DNA of 64,000 nucleotides from Verticillium longisporum (GCA_019188255.1 JAETXT010000005.1:4030001-4094000); one strand, 5' to 3'; positions 31,575-43,287 are shown, counted from the stretch's first letter. Notes: generated from the sequence alone by a model not told the origin. Numbers and translations are program-made.

Positions 31575-33153
31575 TCACTCAATCATATCCATATCATCAA
31601 CAGCAGCAGGGGCGGTCGTCTTCTCAGCAGCGCCAGTCTCGGCAGGGGCAGCAGAGCCCCCGCCAAAGTAATCCGCCATCTCGTCGTCGAGCTCCTCCGC
31701 CGTCTTCTTGGGCCGGCCGCCCCTTGTGCGTTCGGGGCCGCGGCTTTCCTGCTGGTCCCTACCCTCCTCTCTGCGAGCACCAGGACGGCGTCCACCGCCG
31801 CCGCCGCCGCGTCGTCTGGGCATAGGGCTACGGGAGCGCCTGCCAGGTACGTAGCGATCAATGCCTTTGGTAGCAGCCTCGTCGAGGTCCTGGTTGCGCG
31901 ACGGCGAGAGAGATCGGGACCGGCCGGACGGCACTGAGATGCGGTCAGCGAGGGGACGGCCCGGCATCACGGCAGTATCGAAGGGGTTGCGGCCGCCACG
32001 GGGGCGCGAGTCACGTCCGTTGGACACAATTGAGAGTCGGATCGGTTGGCCTGTGAAGTTGTCAGTCGTCCATGTCGTTACGCCAATGAGTTGCGAGCCT
32101 TGGACGAACCATTGGCATTGGCACCATCGAACTCCCGAATCGCCTGCCGGGCATCGTCAGGGTGCTCATAAGTGACATACGCGACGCCCTCAGATCGACC
32201 GGCGCGGTCGTAGCGGAGATTCAGCCTGATGACAGGCCCAATCCTATTGAACAAGCCCTTCGCTTCTTGTTAGCGCATGCGCGAGACTTCAGCTGCTTGC
32301 GTATTCCCACCTCAAGCTCCTCAGTTGTGAGTTCGTAGTGGAGGTTTTCGACTTTCAGCTTCGATGAAGTAGGGTCACTGTAGTTCCGGTGGTCAGCCAG
32401 ACGTCAACTTTACTCAGTTGATGGACGTACGGGTGTTCTGGAGACTCTCGGCGGTTGTGAGGCGCAGAACGTCGCGGGTCTGAAGGCGTCGTTAGGACTT
32501 GGCAATCGACAGAGATGGTGATGGGGGATGTTGTACTGTAGTCTTCTTCGTAACGGTCATGAACCCATTCGCTAAGGTTGCGGTTAGCGATTGATCTGTG
32601 TCGGGGCGTAGACAGCTGTGCAGCTTACCTGTCAAGGTGGCGCGAGTCGTCGCGGTAAGACTGAGTAGCGTAGGAACATCGATTAGCCAGGTCTCGTCAT
32701 GCAACAATGGCTGTGTTCGGCGACCAGTGAGGGATTGGCTACACAGGGATGGTCGCGAGCCACGCGTATTGTCGGGCTTCAAGAGAGGGGGAGAGAGGGA
32801 GGGCAACCTATTCGAAGTATCGTTAGCTGGAGGAACCTCAATTGATGAGCGGCGCCGCTGGGAAATAGTCACCTTTTTGACGCCGTCGCGAGGGTAGTCG
32901 TAACGCTCGTCGCGCCCGTAGGGCCGGCCACCACCATCACGACCGCCATCACGACCGCCATCACGACCGCCATCACGACCACCATCTCGGCCGCCATCGC
33001 GGTGACCGCCTCCGCCACCACGTCGACGGTTGCGAGGTTGATCGCTCTTCTATATTTGAGTTAGCAGGGTTGACTGACTGCCGCGCAAGGCTGACGCCAA
33101 GCTACCTTCTCCGCAAGGATCTCGTCCAAGCTGCGGTCCATGTTGGCCGACAT
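31575..33153 (-). CDS. Yra1/Aly/Mlo3-type mRNA export RNA-binding protein
   Basis: Seven exons on the minus strand (33153-33106, 33049-32873, 32660-32629, 32571-32431, 32377-32311, 32258-32110, 32050-31575) give 362 residues after removing one base. The start MSANMDRSLDEILAEKK is the conserved Yra1/REF N-terminal box that binds the Sub2/UAP56 helicase. An RGG-like region built from a 12-bp repeat follows, then one RRM (about 136-215; LKVENLHYELTTEELEGLF, SEGVAYVTYEHPDDA), then an Arg/Ser-rich tail and a KKTAEELDDEMADYF box that again resembles the helicase-binding motif. The protein couples transcription to mRNA export in the TREX complex. The frame needs AA, not AAA, at 32220-32222 to pass from GPVIRL into YDRAGRSEG. 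Intron 2 is long (212 nt). Confidence 0.9.
32935..33006. repeat. 12-bp coding repeat (Arg-Asp-Gly-Gly units)
   Basis: Three exact units of CATCACGACCGC are followed by three diverged ones. On the minus strand they encode Arg-Asp-Gly-Gly repeats in the second exon of the Yra1-type gene. Such regions commonly vary in copy number. Confidence 0.9.
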
Positions 33154-34341
33154 GATTCCTAGAGCGAACACGGCTTGGAGCAGACTTGTCGATGTGCCAG
33201 AGGTTACGTCTATACCGGCAAGCTATGCAGTGACGAAGCGGGAGTTATTTCGGTTGTGGTGGTGGTTGCAATTGACGTCGAAGCCGGCGCGTGTCAAGGA
33301 AGCTTAGCTGGTGCTAGAGGCTGGAGCTTCACCAGAGTCGAGAACCATGTGTTCGATAAGCCTGGCCGTTTCGCCGTGGAGCTTATCGTACCTTGATGCC
33401 CCACCTATTGCATACGCCTCGACGTCTGTCACCCTCGACGAGATTCCCTATTCCGCTTCACTCGGTTGCTTCTATGAGTAATCCAAAAGGGTTATACTGA
33501 GGCTGGGTAGCTGATTTATCGACTCAGCACGATATTATCCTCAATTTTGGTCATGTGAGGCTTTCTTGTACCTGGCCAAAAATCGGTCTCTCCAACGCAA
33601 GGCTGGTCTCCAGAATTCTATGTAGGAACCTTAGATAGCTTGCAAGGCTCCGCTGGAGAAATGGCAATCGCGCAACGGACTTGTCATTATTTCGGTGACT
33701 TCGGCGGTTGGAGCATAATCACCGAATTTTTTTGAAGCTTCAGATGATCCAAGGCCAACTGTAGGCCCAGCGTTGAGATATTCATTTCAATGTTCCTCTG
33801 AAGCCGCCAGACGGGGAGGGGACTGGCAGCCTCGCCCTGGATCGCTTTCCTAGGCTGTGGCGGATGCACTCATTAGCCTGAGGCCATTCGACCAAGGTCA
33901 TGGCTGCATCAAGTGATGAAGCCAACGTACCGCTCTTCGTCAGTATCGGTTGGCATTATCTCTAATTCGTCTAGATCACCCATTGTCGACTTGTCGCGAA
34001 GTACAATTCTCACCTGTGTGTTCGCTTCTATAAACTGAACATTGACTCAACCTGCGCTCAGTTGATCTCACAAGATGCAGGCCAGCTATTAGGCATATGC
34101 ATCCGCTGCCTTCCCACCAACCAAACACTAACACTGTCCCATCCCCCTCAGCGTCCAAATACAGCCCATGTTGCGCAATATCTGCAGGCGTCATCCTGTC
34201 CGCGGTTCGATTCGTCGTTAGGCATAATCAGGCTGTCATTTTCTGAATAGCCTATGACATGAACTACACACAACTGCCTTCCCTCCCTTTGCGTAGATTC
34301 ATTAGAACCATGATTACCCCGACCCCTTATACTCAGCGGAG
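33154..34341. other. intergenic, nothing recognised
   Basis: This is the upstream region of the Yra1-type gene. No gene, tRNA or strong repeat was seen on either strand. Confidence 0.45.
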
Positions 34342-35701
34342 ATGCATTACTCGTCAAATTTATTGGTATGTCTGGCCGAAGCTGGAGATATCTTTTTCAT
34401 TCATAAAAACGATTTCAGCTGCTCAGTGTTCCTGATTTGCGGCTGTCCATCTTGGGAGCCTGGTCCAGATGTGGCAGGCATTGGAACGAGAAGACTTACA
34501 CTTGTTGCGTCCAAAGGAACATGACTGACACATCCAGCAGGTTTCCATTGAATTTATTCTTTCTGCCTCCCTCACACTGCTCTTAACGGCACTTTGCCTC
34601 GGCTTGGCCATCTCCAGCGATGATACAATCAACATAGTCGACAAGAAAGTCAGAAAACATCTTTCTAATCATTTCAGAAACCGTTATAGGCCAAGATCGA
34701 ACACCGACCCGGGCGAATTGTCCGTATGACATGGTGCTTCCATTGAGTGACCACCAGCTCGTTACAGGAGTCGCCATCTTCGCAGCCGGAACAAAAGGGC
34801 TGAATGACAAAATCATCATCGTATACCACTTTACCGGAACCATGGAGTTAGCCTGCTTCAGCATTAACAGCCACAATCTGACTCTCCGAACCATGATTTT
34901 CTTCAAAAATGACGTCGGCCCTCGAGCAGGGCTGACTGCACCAAGGTTGGCACACAGGATTCCGATCATCATGAGAGTTCTCATGATGCTTCTCATCGTC
35001 TCTATCTTTCTGTATTGCTCGTGGGTCTCCGCCTATGGCGACTGGTACCATCAATATGAATATCGCGTTGACTGCAATCTATCCTACGATAAGGGGGGGT
35101 AGGGTCCCGATGGCCGTCATGATACACAACACTCTAGCTATTCCAATTGCTTACTCGAACAGCACCATTCTTTTTCTCAGGCATCTCCACATTTCAAGCA
35201 AGTCAAGCTCGGGCGGAATCTAGTCTTTACCTTGACGAGCCCAGCAAGACTAATCTTGACGGTGCAATAGCCTCAGAGCTACGCGCTTCGAGATCGGATG
35301 ATGCCCTAGAAGGACCTGTGCGTGCTGATAGTGCCAATTCTGGCGGGGGTGACGGTTCGCCGCCCCGGCCTTCACTTTGGTCTGGCAATGCTCCCTGGGC
35401 GCGCAGATTAGCCTGGGTGTTTGGTCGTCTTTTGTTTGCCGGGCACTGGGTAATGCCAGTGCAGGCAGACCAAGACACGAACGCCGCTGATGAGAATAGA
35501 TTAGGTTTCGGGCAGCTGGTTCCGCTGGTGCTTCTTAGGCTTCTTGCTTTGAGTCTGGCTGATCCATACGCTAGTCAGCGACATTCCATTACCCAATTCT
35601 TCAGCGCCATTTGCACTCGTAACGATGCCTTTGGAACGAAACGAACTATGGCCGTCACGACAGGTCATACAGGAGACCTGGGGAAGGTGAAGAGTTACTG
35701 A
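34342..35701 (+). CDS. uncharacterised fungal integral membrane protein, frame disrupted
   Basis: Three linked pieces carry the landmarks of a fungal membrane-protein family that I recognise but cannot name. An N-terminal CGCPSWEPGPDVAGIG comes first. Next is a helix with EFILSASLTLLLTALCLGLA, then the hallmark LSDHQLVTGVAI, a helix near VLMMLLIVSIFLYCSW, and near the C-terminus GFGQLVPLVLLRLLALSLAD. An intron from 35099 to about 35190 (GTAGGG...TCTCAG) links the last two pieces. The frame does not close as it stands. One base too many lies near 34721-34728, before the hallmark, and the G run 35093-35099 has seven G where six would suit the intron phase. The first junction would need a 34-nt intron (34504-34537), which is unusually short. 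The start at 34342 is uncertain. It may be a decaying gene or a gene with sequence errors. Confidence 0.5.
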
Positions 35702-36709
35702 GAGTTTAGTACCACTGGTATGGAAGTGGATTCAACAAGAGTTACAAGGGCAAGGCTAATCGGACTCTCAGAGGATGCAGTCGTGACGGTCAGCATTCCA
35801 TTTCTCGCACCTTGTGATGATGGACTCACACCTAGGAACACTTCACGAGGCATAGGGAGAGCCGAGACTCTAGTTGGCCCGTCTTGATACATTTCCCCGG
35901 AGGCATACCCCGATATATGACCAGATTGTGTTGGGTAAGGTACCTGATTTCCACCGATCAGGTATATCGGTCCGTGCTACTATGCTAGGGCCGAGATGAA
36001 TACGAAGGGGCTTCCGTAGATAGTGCCCAGTGAGGAATGCAGCAGCCTAGACGACTACTCCAGCATCGACGTGTAGAATATTCGAGTCTCTACCCCCACA
36101 TGCTCATGATGCAAGTGGTGTATGATGGTGACGAGGACGAGCGAAAAGACAGCATTGAAATTGTCAACAGTCCGGATCGGCAACAGGCACAGAGCTCCAG
36201 TATGTGATAAGTCATGTAACCTCACAGGCAGGCACAGTGCATACCTGTGGCTAAGTACCTCCTTAGGCTGGTGGCTCGAAAAGCTTGACCTCAGCCGCCA
36301 ATCACAAGCCAGACGGTCTGGTCCATGATTGATCCAATAGCATCGCTAGACTCGCCTGGGGCCCCCCTGAAAGTGGGAGTCAAGTGCGCTGGCCTCCAAT
36401 TCGAGTATGCTAGGCCTTGCCTGTCTGTCCTCACGTACACGCGCGGCCTTCCAAGAGAGAGACATTGAATTCTCCCAAAAGCCACTTCCATATCTTCTGT
36501 CACGATCCCTTCCTTATCCTCCCCGGCCTTTTCGGTGACGACACTGCATCGGCGACGACTCGGCCCGCAGTTGCAACACGCGGCATTACACTCTCTGCGA
36601 CCGCCCCGACAACTCTGACCCTCCGACACCAAGCCTCCCGAACGCCTGTAGCTGCATCCTCAAGCTTTATGATTTCCGTGTCGTCAGCCCCCGCGTGAGA
36701 GACCGCACC
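35702..36709. other. intergenic, leader of the glycosyltransferase gene
   Basis: No further gene was recognised. The last 200 bases are CT-rich, as in fungal leaders. Confidence 0.45.
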
Positions 36710-37887
36710 ATGGCGCGACCCATGGGGTCAGTCCGTCTGAAGAAGGCCAACCCCATCACCCTTCTTCTCGGTGCAATCCTCAGCATCTTCGTCATTGGCT
36801 TCCTCGTCCTGCCCATCGGGTCTTCGTCCTCCGACTCGGATTCCAAGAAACCCGCCAGCCCGGCCGTCCACCACCTCTCCCCACCGACAGCCCCCTACCG
36901 CAAGGTCGCCGAGGCAGACAGGAAACCGCCGCCCGTCGTTCGCTATGACCTCAACAATGTCACCATCACGAGCGACCCCATCGGCAACCGAGAGTCCATC
37001 CTCATCCTGACGCCCATGGTGCGCTTCTACCAAGAGTACTGGAACAACCTCCTGCGCCTCGACTATCCCCATGATCTCATCACGCTGGGCTTCATCCTGC
37101 CCAAGACCAAGGAGGGCAATGCCGCGACGACGGCGCTGCAGGAGCAGATCACCCGCACGCAGAAGCGCGGCCCCGAAAAGGATCGTTTCAAGAGCATCGT
37201 CATCCTGCGCCAGGATTTCGAGCCAGCCATCACGTCGCAGGACGAGAGCGAGCGCCACAAGATGCAGAACCAGAGGGGCCCCCGCGCCGCCATGCCCAAG
37301 GCGCGCAACTCGCTCCTCTTCACGACGCTGGGGCCCCAGACGTCCTGGGTGCTCTGGCTCGACGCCGACATAATCGAGACGCCGCCGACTCTGATTCAGG
37401 ACCTGGCCCGCCACGACAAGCCCGTCATCGTCCCGAACTGCTTCCAAAAGTACGTGAACGCCGAGACGAAGAAGACGGAGGAGCGGGCCTACGACTTCAA
37501 TAGCTGGCAGGACAGCGAGATTGCGCAGAAGCTGGGTGCCGAGATGGGGCGCGACGAGATCCTGCTCGAGGGGTACAAGGACATGCCGACGTACCGCTCG
37601 CTCAGGGCGTACAGGGGACAGGAGGGCAAGGAAGAGCATTATGAGATTAGGCTGGATGGCGCTGGCGGCACGGCGTTGCTCGTCAAGGCTGATGTGCACC
37701 GGGATGGCGCCATGTTCCCGCCCTTGGCCTTTTATCATTTGATTGAGACGGAAGGCTTCGCGAAGATGGCCAAGAGGTTAGGATGGCAGCCATACGGTCT
37801 GCCCAACTACAAGGTGCGTATCTCAGGCCGTGACTCTCCCTGATGCCGTTGCTGACGAGCGCCCAGGTGTACCACTACAACGAGTAG
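36710..37887 (+). CDS. Golgi mannosyltransferase, Mnn9/Van1/Anp1 family
   Basis: Two exons (36710-37813, 37867-37887) with a 53-nt intron (GTGCGT...CCAG) give 374 residues. The small last exon restores the family ending GLPNYKVYHYNE. The protein is type II: a short cytosolic N-terminus, one anchor (about 16-36; ITLLLGAILSIFVIGFLVLP), a proline-rich stem, then the catalytic domain with the metal-binding DAD in VLWLDADI (about 218-220). Family members form the M-Pol I and M-Pol II complexes that extend alpha-1,6-mannan on N-glycans in the cis-Golgi. Which of the three paralogues this is cannot be fixed by eye; Anp1 is my first guess. The start ATG at 36710 sits just before the anchor. Confidence 0.92.
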
Positions 37888-38621
37888 GGCGTTTTTGAAA
37901 AGCTGGTATACCAGCATGCATTTCCACCGATGGCATCCTCGCCATATTCCTTCATGACAGGGAATGACACTGCTCGAAGGCCATGGCCTTCACTTTACTC
38001 GCCACAGAACTCATATTAGACTCGTTGAGTTCATTCCCTGCCATAATCTATGGCCACTTGTAGCATTGGCCTAAAGGCCCGAAAAGCGGAGGGGTTGGCG
38101 TTTAGTTATTGTAGTATATCCGCATCACTCAGTCTGGGAGGGGGTTACATGAGGTTCAAGATCGGCCGGCCACACGCGCGAAAGAGAGCGGGCCTCCCCC
38201 TTTCCACATGTAAAGAAAAACATTCACCAAAAACAGGATCAGGAGGTCAAGGCTGGTTGGATCGTCGTGCGTGCAATTTGCTGCCAAAACATCTTGGTAT
38301 CATACATTGCTTCTTGCGGAAAGCTTCCTCAGAGACCAGGGAGTGAGACACGATGTCAATGCAAATCTTTTTTTGTTTTTCAGAACCGCGTCATTCGCAA
38401 TGATAGCACCTCGTTTGTGCACCGGCTGATTGTATTTCATGAAATCGTTACACGACCTGTTTACAACGTTCAGTGCAAGCCAAAATTGAACCTCCAAACG
38501 CCCAGTATACATCGGCCATTCAAGCACTTTCCCTTGGCCCATCAGCCTCGTCATCCAGCGCCAAGCGTCCTGTCCCCGTCCCGTCCCGTCCCATCTCGAC
38601 TCTCTGCCCAGCAGGCATGTC
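37888..38621. other. convergent 3' flanks
   Basis: This lies between the mannosyltransferase and PEX4 stop codons. Nothing was recognised. Confidence 0.5.
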
Positions 38622-39319
38622 TTATGTACCGTTATACCGGCCCCCCTCCTCACCGATCCAGTATTCCACCAGCCCCTTCGCACCGACCGCGTCCCCCGCC
38701 CTCAGCAGAGCCGCGACGTCGACGTTCAACGGGCTGTCCACGCCCGGGTAGCCCAGCAGCGTCCGCACAGCCCTCACGCTCTCGAGCACGCTATAAGCCG
38801 GCGTCCACGCATCCTTCAGCAGGTCGAGGCAGATCTCGCCCGAGTCCAGCGCAACGTTGGCGTGCACGATGGGCGTCACGAAGCGGATCGTCGGCGGGCG
38901 GAGGGGATACGTCGTTGGGACCTGAATGGAGAGTAGCCAGCGTCCATCTGAACACACACACACACACACACGTTAGCAATCGCCCATATCCCAGCTTGCA
39001 CGCCCCCTCCAACCCCCGCTTCCCTCCTTCTCCCCTCGAGACTGCGTCGACCGGAAAAGGGTTGTGAAGACTGTGGCAACAACAAGGAGAACAAGCAACA
39101 GTACGTACCGTCGTAACCGCCCCCGATCCCCCGCCCGTTGATCACGGCCTCCCAGTGCAGCAGGTCCTCGTCCCCAACGGGACCCAGCCTCTCGACGCCC
39201 CGCTCGTCGACCTGCTCGCGCCGCCAGACGTCCAGCTCCTTGAGAAGGCGGCGAGTGGCATTCCGGTGTGTGGCCGCCGAGGAACTCTTCTCGGGTAAGT
39301 CCTGAATCTTCCACGACAT
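38622..39319 (-). CDS. PEX4: peroxisomal ubiquitin-conjugating enzyme Pex4
   Basis: Two exons on the minus strand (39319-39109, 38947-38622) give 178 residues. The UBC fold is complete: TYPLRPPTIRFVTPIVHANV, then GEICLDLLKDAWTPAYSV with the active-site Cys110, then the Pex4-type SPLNVDVAALLRAGD. Pex4 attaches ubiquitin to the import receptor Pex5 at the peroxisome membrane so that it can be extracted and reused; it is anchored there by Pex22. The E2 HPN motif reads HAN (99-101), keeping the Asn that supports catalysis. The intron is long for this genome (161 nt), and its last bases before CAG on the minus strand are a GT repeat. Confidence 0.88.
38952..38971. repeat. AC/GT dinucleotide microsatellite
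   Basis: Ten AC units lie immediately inside the 3' splice site of the PEX4 intron. On the transcribed strand this gives a GU repeat ending three bases before the CAG acceptor. Confidence 0.97.
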
Positions 39320-40333
39320 TGGGAAGGGGGGTGGGTGGTAGTGGTGGGGAAGCTGGGAGCGTCGCTCGCCTTGTTACGGAAGAGGTTGTGTCCTGTCCCT
39401 AGGTAACTGAACAAAGATTTTCAAGATTTCGTAATGGGCCCAGTGTCGTTTCGTGTGATCGTAGGAGTTTATGGCGACGAGGATTGATTGTTGGTGTCAA
39501 TCGGGATCTTTGAAAGCTTAGGCTGTCGGAGCTCCAGAGCGCCGCAGCCCATTCACGTCCACATACATGTGCTCTGTCCCGTCTGGCGGGGCCCGAGCTT
39601 TGGGGGTCCTGAACCGAGGCACTTTAACAACCGGGGCGTACGTCTAACGAGGACATCTTGCACGACATCGCAGGGTGGCCAGAAAAAAATGAAAAAGCAC
39701 AGCTTCGTTATTGATTGTTATGTTCATTAATATTTGTCTACGTGAGAGTCTGTGCCCCTGTCCATCGTCTAAGCGGCCGACCTTTGACCGTGCGGAAATG
39801 TCCGGTCTTGACACATCGAGTGTGTCTACATCTCATCTCACCCTTCCGAATCCCAATTCCCCTCCCCAATGCCCTTCCCCAAAAATCCGCCATCAGTAAA
39901 ACTGTATGTTCGGTGAAAGAAAAAGTAATGCGCAGAGACCCGTCGTCTCTCTGCCACTGTTCGCCAACGTGCTCCTGCCTAGTTAATCAACCGGGGAGAG
40001 ACGCTATGAGTCCCTGGGCTGCTGCTGCTCATGCTGTCGTAAAAGCTGCCTTCTCGGCCACCCACAAACAGGATTCGAAGATGATTTGGCCTTGCTCAAT
40101 GAAAGCGTCGCACCAAAGCCAGATAATCCATTGCTAACGGTCTGGTGGTAAGCTGGATGTAGTGCGTCATGTCGAATTCCGCCCTGGGAAATCGGAAGCT
40201 GAAAGTGTACAAGTGATCCATATACAATTTTGATCAAGATGCTTCATTATGGCTCAGGTAGTAAGCCGGTGACCGCAAGAGAAGCGATCGTCGACGCCCG
40301 ACCCGACCAAGGAGCGTGCGAGTGCCGAGTGCC
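39320..40333. other. intergenic, upstream of PEX4
   Basis: PEX4 starts at the left edge and the next minus-strand gene ends at the right edge. No gene or RNA was recognised. Confidence 0.45.
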
Positions 40334-43287
40334 CTACGTCTCAGACTCGTCCTTGGCCTTCCAGAACTGGACCATTCGACTGAGACGCTTGGCTCGGCTA
40401 ACTTTTTGCTTCTTTTCCGCTTCGCTCTCAACTGGAACCTCCTCGGAAAGCTTGCTTCGCTCGCCATGGGAGCTACTGATCAACCTGCTGAGACTTGCCA
40501 GGCTCGATCGACGACGGCCGAATGCTGCTGATGACACCGAAACGGGTCGTTGGTCAGGCCGGAAAGGCATCTGGGCTCGCGGTTGAGGCATCGGCACAAA
40601 CGTGCTATCCCTGGTCATAGTCGAGGTACTCGACGTCAGCGAAGGCGGAATGTCGACAGAGCATCTGAGCTCTGGACCAGGTTCCCCGAGAAGTAACGAC
40701 TGGAAAGTGTTCTCCTCGTTCACCGAAGATGGTGCTGTGGATATGCGTTGAGCATCGTAAGACATTGGCGACCGCGGAGAAGGGAAAGAGGACCCATGGC
40801 TCATTGAGTAAGGGCTTATGGGAATGTTGGATGGAGTGGCCAGGTGCAGAGGGCTGACCTCTACTGGCGCCAAGTCGGTGTGACCCAGGGCATGCCTTGG
40901 CGAAGGCGTCGCAGACCCGGTCGAATCGGACGTCTCCTGCAACACAGCTGCGGAACGGAAGTCGACGTTACGGGGCTCCTCAACGATGACCTGCTCGTGA
41001 AGGGAGTTCATCGATCGCTCGGATTTCATGCTGGCTGCATGTCTCGTCCGGCCAAATTCTTCATCTTGCACAGCAAGTGCGTCCATCATTGGGTTCTTCT
41101 GGACCATGATGGCGGGAGGAGTCTCGTCGTCGCTGCAGGTCTCAGCAGCATCGCTCCTGTTATCCTTCAATGAGTCTTTGCTGGTGGGTAGAGACGACGT
41201 TGTCTTGCCGTCTTCGCTATCATCATCGTCGTCGTCCTCCTCATCCTCCTCAAAGACGTCCGCCATGGTGGAGCTGCTGCCGAATCTGTTGATGCCAAAG
41301 CGGCTTGCCTCAAAGGGCACCGTTTCGGGGGCACTCTCGGCTCTGCGATGGTAATGCATTCCCGGGCCGCTGAAACCCTTCATGCCCTGGGCACTGTGAA
41401 GTTGTCGCTTCGCGGAGCCTGCAGCCTTCTGTGCTGCATCCCATTCCGCGCTGTGGGGAACAGGCGTATTGAATGGACCAAGCGCAGCATCCAAGTCAAT
41501 CATTGAAAAGGCTGCGTCGTCCTCGGGTGTCGAGACCGAGCGAGGCTTCCAAGGATGAACAGTCTGGTTCGGACTCGACGAGTCGGTAATGGTTACCGTA
41601 GGCGTCACAGGCGAGGCAACTGTTTCCACAGCGGGTTCGTCTCTTCGGTATTCAAGCTCAGGCTCGCTGTGGGTGGAAAGTTGATCAGGCAGACAATCCG
41701 TCTCGCCCTTCTTGTCCCTGGGTTTGGACTTAGGCTTCAAGATGGACCCAGCCCAGGCTTTGACTTTCTTCTTCTTCTTTTTGGACTTCTTTGACGGCTT
41801 CTTCGAGGCAGTGGGTACAGGCCCATCAGTCTCCGGTACGACGTTAGGTGCCTGGTCGGAAGAGTTGGAACTCGCGTCTGCTGTGGCTGGAACAATTTCT
41901 TGCTCTCGAGGACTAACTGGCACCAAGCGGGTCGGGGAATGGGCGCCGGCAAATGGATCTAGACCAAAGAAAGACCATCGTTTCGGGGTCTTCGTAGGAC
42001 TTGGCTGAGAAGGAATGTTGGTGGCCGGGTCGGGGACGTGCGTCAGGGTTGGAATGGAGTTCCGCCTGCGAGGGAGCTGCCACTGTGGTTAACGGATTGA
42101 ATGCTTTGAGACCGTTCCAATATAGCACCGGCAGTGCTAGGCCTGGATTCCTGTGGAGGAAGTGAACGTGTCCTACGGGGCTCAACAGGCGTCACGATAT
42201 CAGGCCCCTTCTCTAGCACAGGCTCATCGTTCATGGAAATAATCGATGAGATGCTACCCGAAACAGAGTGGCCTCCCGGTCGCGCAGTGGCGGTGCTCGA
42301 CGCGTCGCTAGAGACCAAAGAGAGGGGGCGGGGAATGAATTCCAGCGTGTCTGAGAACCCGACCCGTGCGCGCGGGACTGGCCTTGAAGCCCTTGGTGTT
42401 GTCTGGACTGGCAGCTCAGGAGCTGCTAGCTCGCTTTCCACAGGGGTGCCAGAAGTAGACGGCTCAGTCGTTGGAGTCGCGGGCACAGGCAGTTGTACTG
42501 GGGACATCTCTGGCGACTCTCCCGGGCGGCGGCCAAAGTCTGCCGGGCTGTTGGGCGCGCTGCTGCCCCGCAGGGCATTGGCGGGCTTGGGAGGCTGAAG
42601 GATAAGGGTGAGATCATGACTGGAGATGGCAGCTGAGCGGCGATGTGCGTGTCCACGTCGGCGGCCACCCGCCGGGGGCTCGCCAAGCTGTGGTGGCTGA
42701 AAGGCGGGAGAGGCGAAGCCGCTCTCAGACTTCGTCGGGCTGGTGCTCATGACGGCAATGGACCCCCTGAACGGATATTACCACCCACGAACTCACTTCC
42801 TCCTCGCCGGTGGCCGTGTCCACCAGGCTTTGTTGGCGACGGGATCTGTCGAGGCGACAAAGGCGACATGGGAGGACTCAGTAGTGATACATTATTGTCT
42901 GCCGCCATGGAGGCACCCGGGTTGAAGCTGAAGTCGGGCAGTGCTGGGGAGCGTCTGGGTCTGTCGGCGCTCGGAGGGATGTTTTCGTTGAAGGTAGAGC
43001 GACTTGGGCTTTCAATCGCAGACTGCGGCCTCCGACCCGAGGCTCGAGAGTATGAAGAAGGGGCGGAGGAGGAGCCCGGCCGGGCTGGGAAAATGAGGGG
43101 GGTTCGGAGGTGGCATGTTTCGAGGGGAGGTTTGGTCTTCGTCCAGAGCGGACTGCGAATGCGTGAGGTCTTCAATAGGAAGCATTGAAGGCAAGCGCTG
43201 GAAGGCTGGCTGGTCGAATTCAAAGGAGTTGAGCGTGGTGACAGTTGCATCTATTGCCCTTTCGGGACCGAAAGCAGTTGCCATCAT
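40334..43287 (-). CDS. large Pro/Ser-rich protein of the fungal 'cell wall proline-rich' type
   Basis: One intronless reading on the minus strand from ATGATG at 43287 to TGA at 40334 gives 984 residues when three single-base shifts are corrected. It opens MMATAFGPERAIDATVTTL. It carries the motifs GHGHRRGGSEFVGGNIR and HAHRRSAAISSHDL, then TPKRWSFFGLDPFAG, a lysine block KKPSKKSKKKKKKVKAW, acidic runs, and a basic tail ending KRLSRMVQFWKAKDE. It is strongly disordered, rich in SP/TP sites, and has no signal peptide or membrane segment. The common database label is cell wall proline-rich protein, but the sequence looks like a cytosolic or nuclear phosphoprotein. The shifts are at 43097-43102 (six G, five fit), 42763-42767 (five C, six fit) and near 42046-42048 (three G, four fit). 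The net corrected length is exactly 985 codons. Confidence 0.78.

Noticed and set aside
36728..37738. 336-codon minus-strand frame opposite the mannosyltransferase
   Set aside because: It is a GC-driven mirror of a well-supported gene on the other strand.
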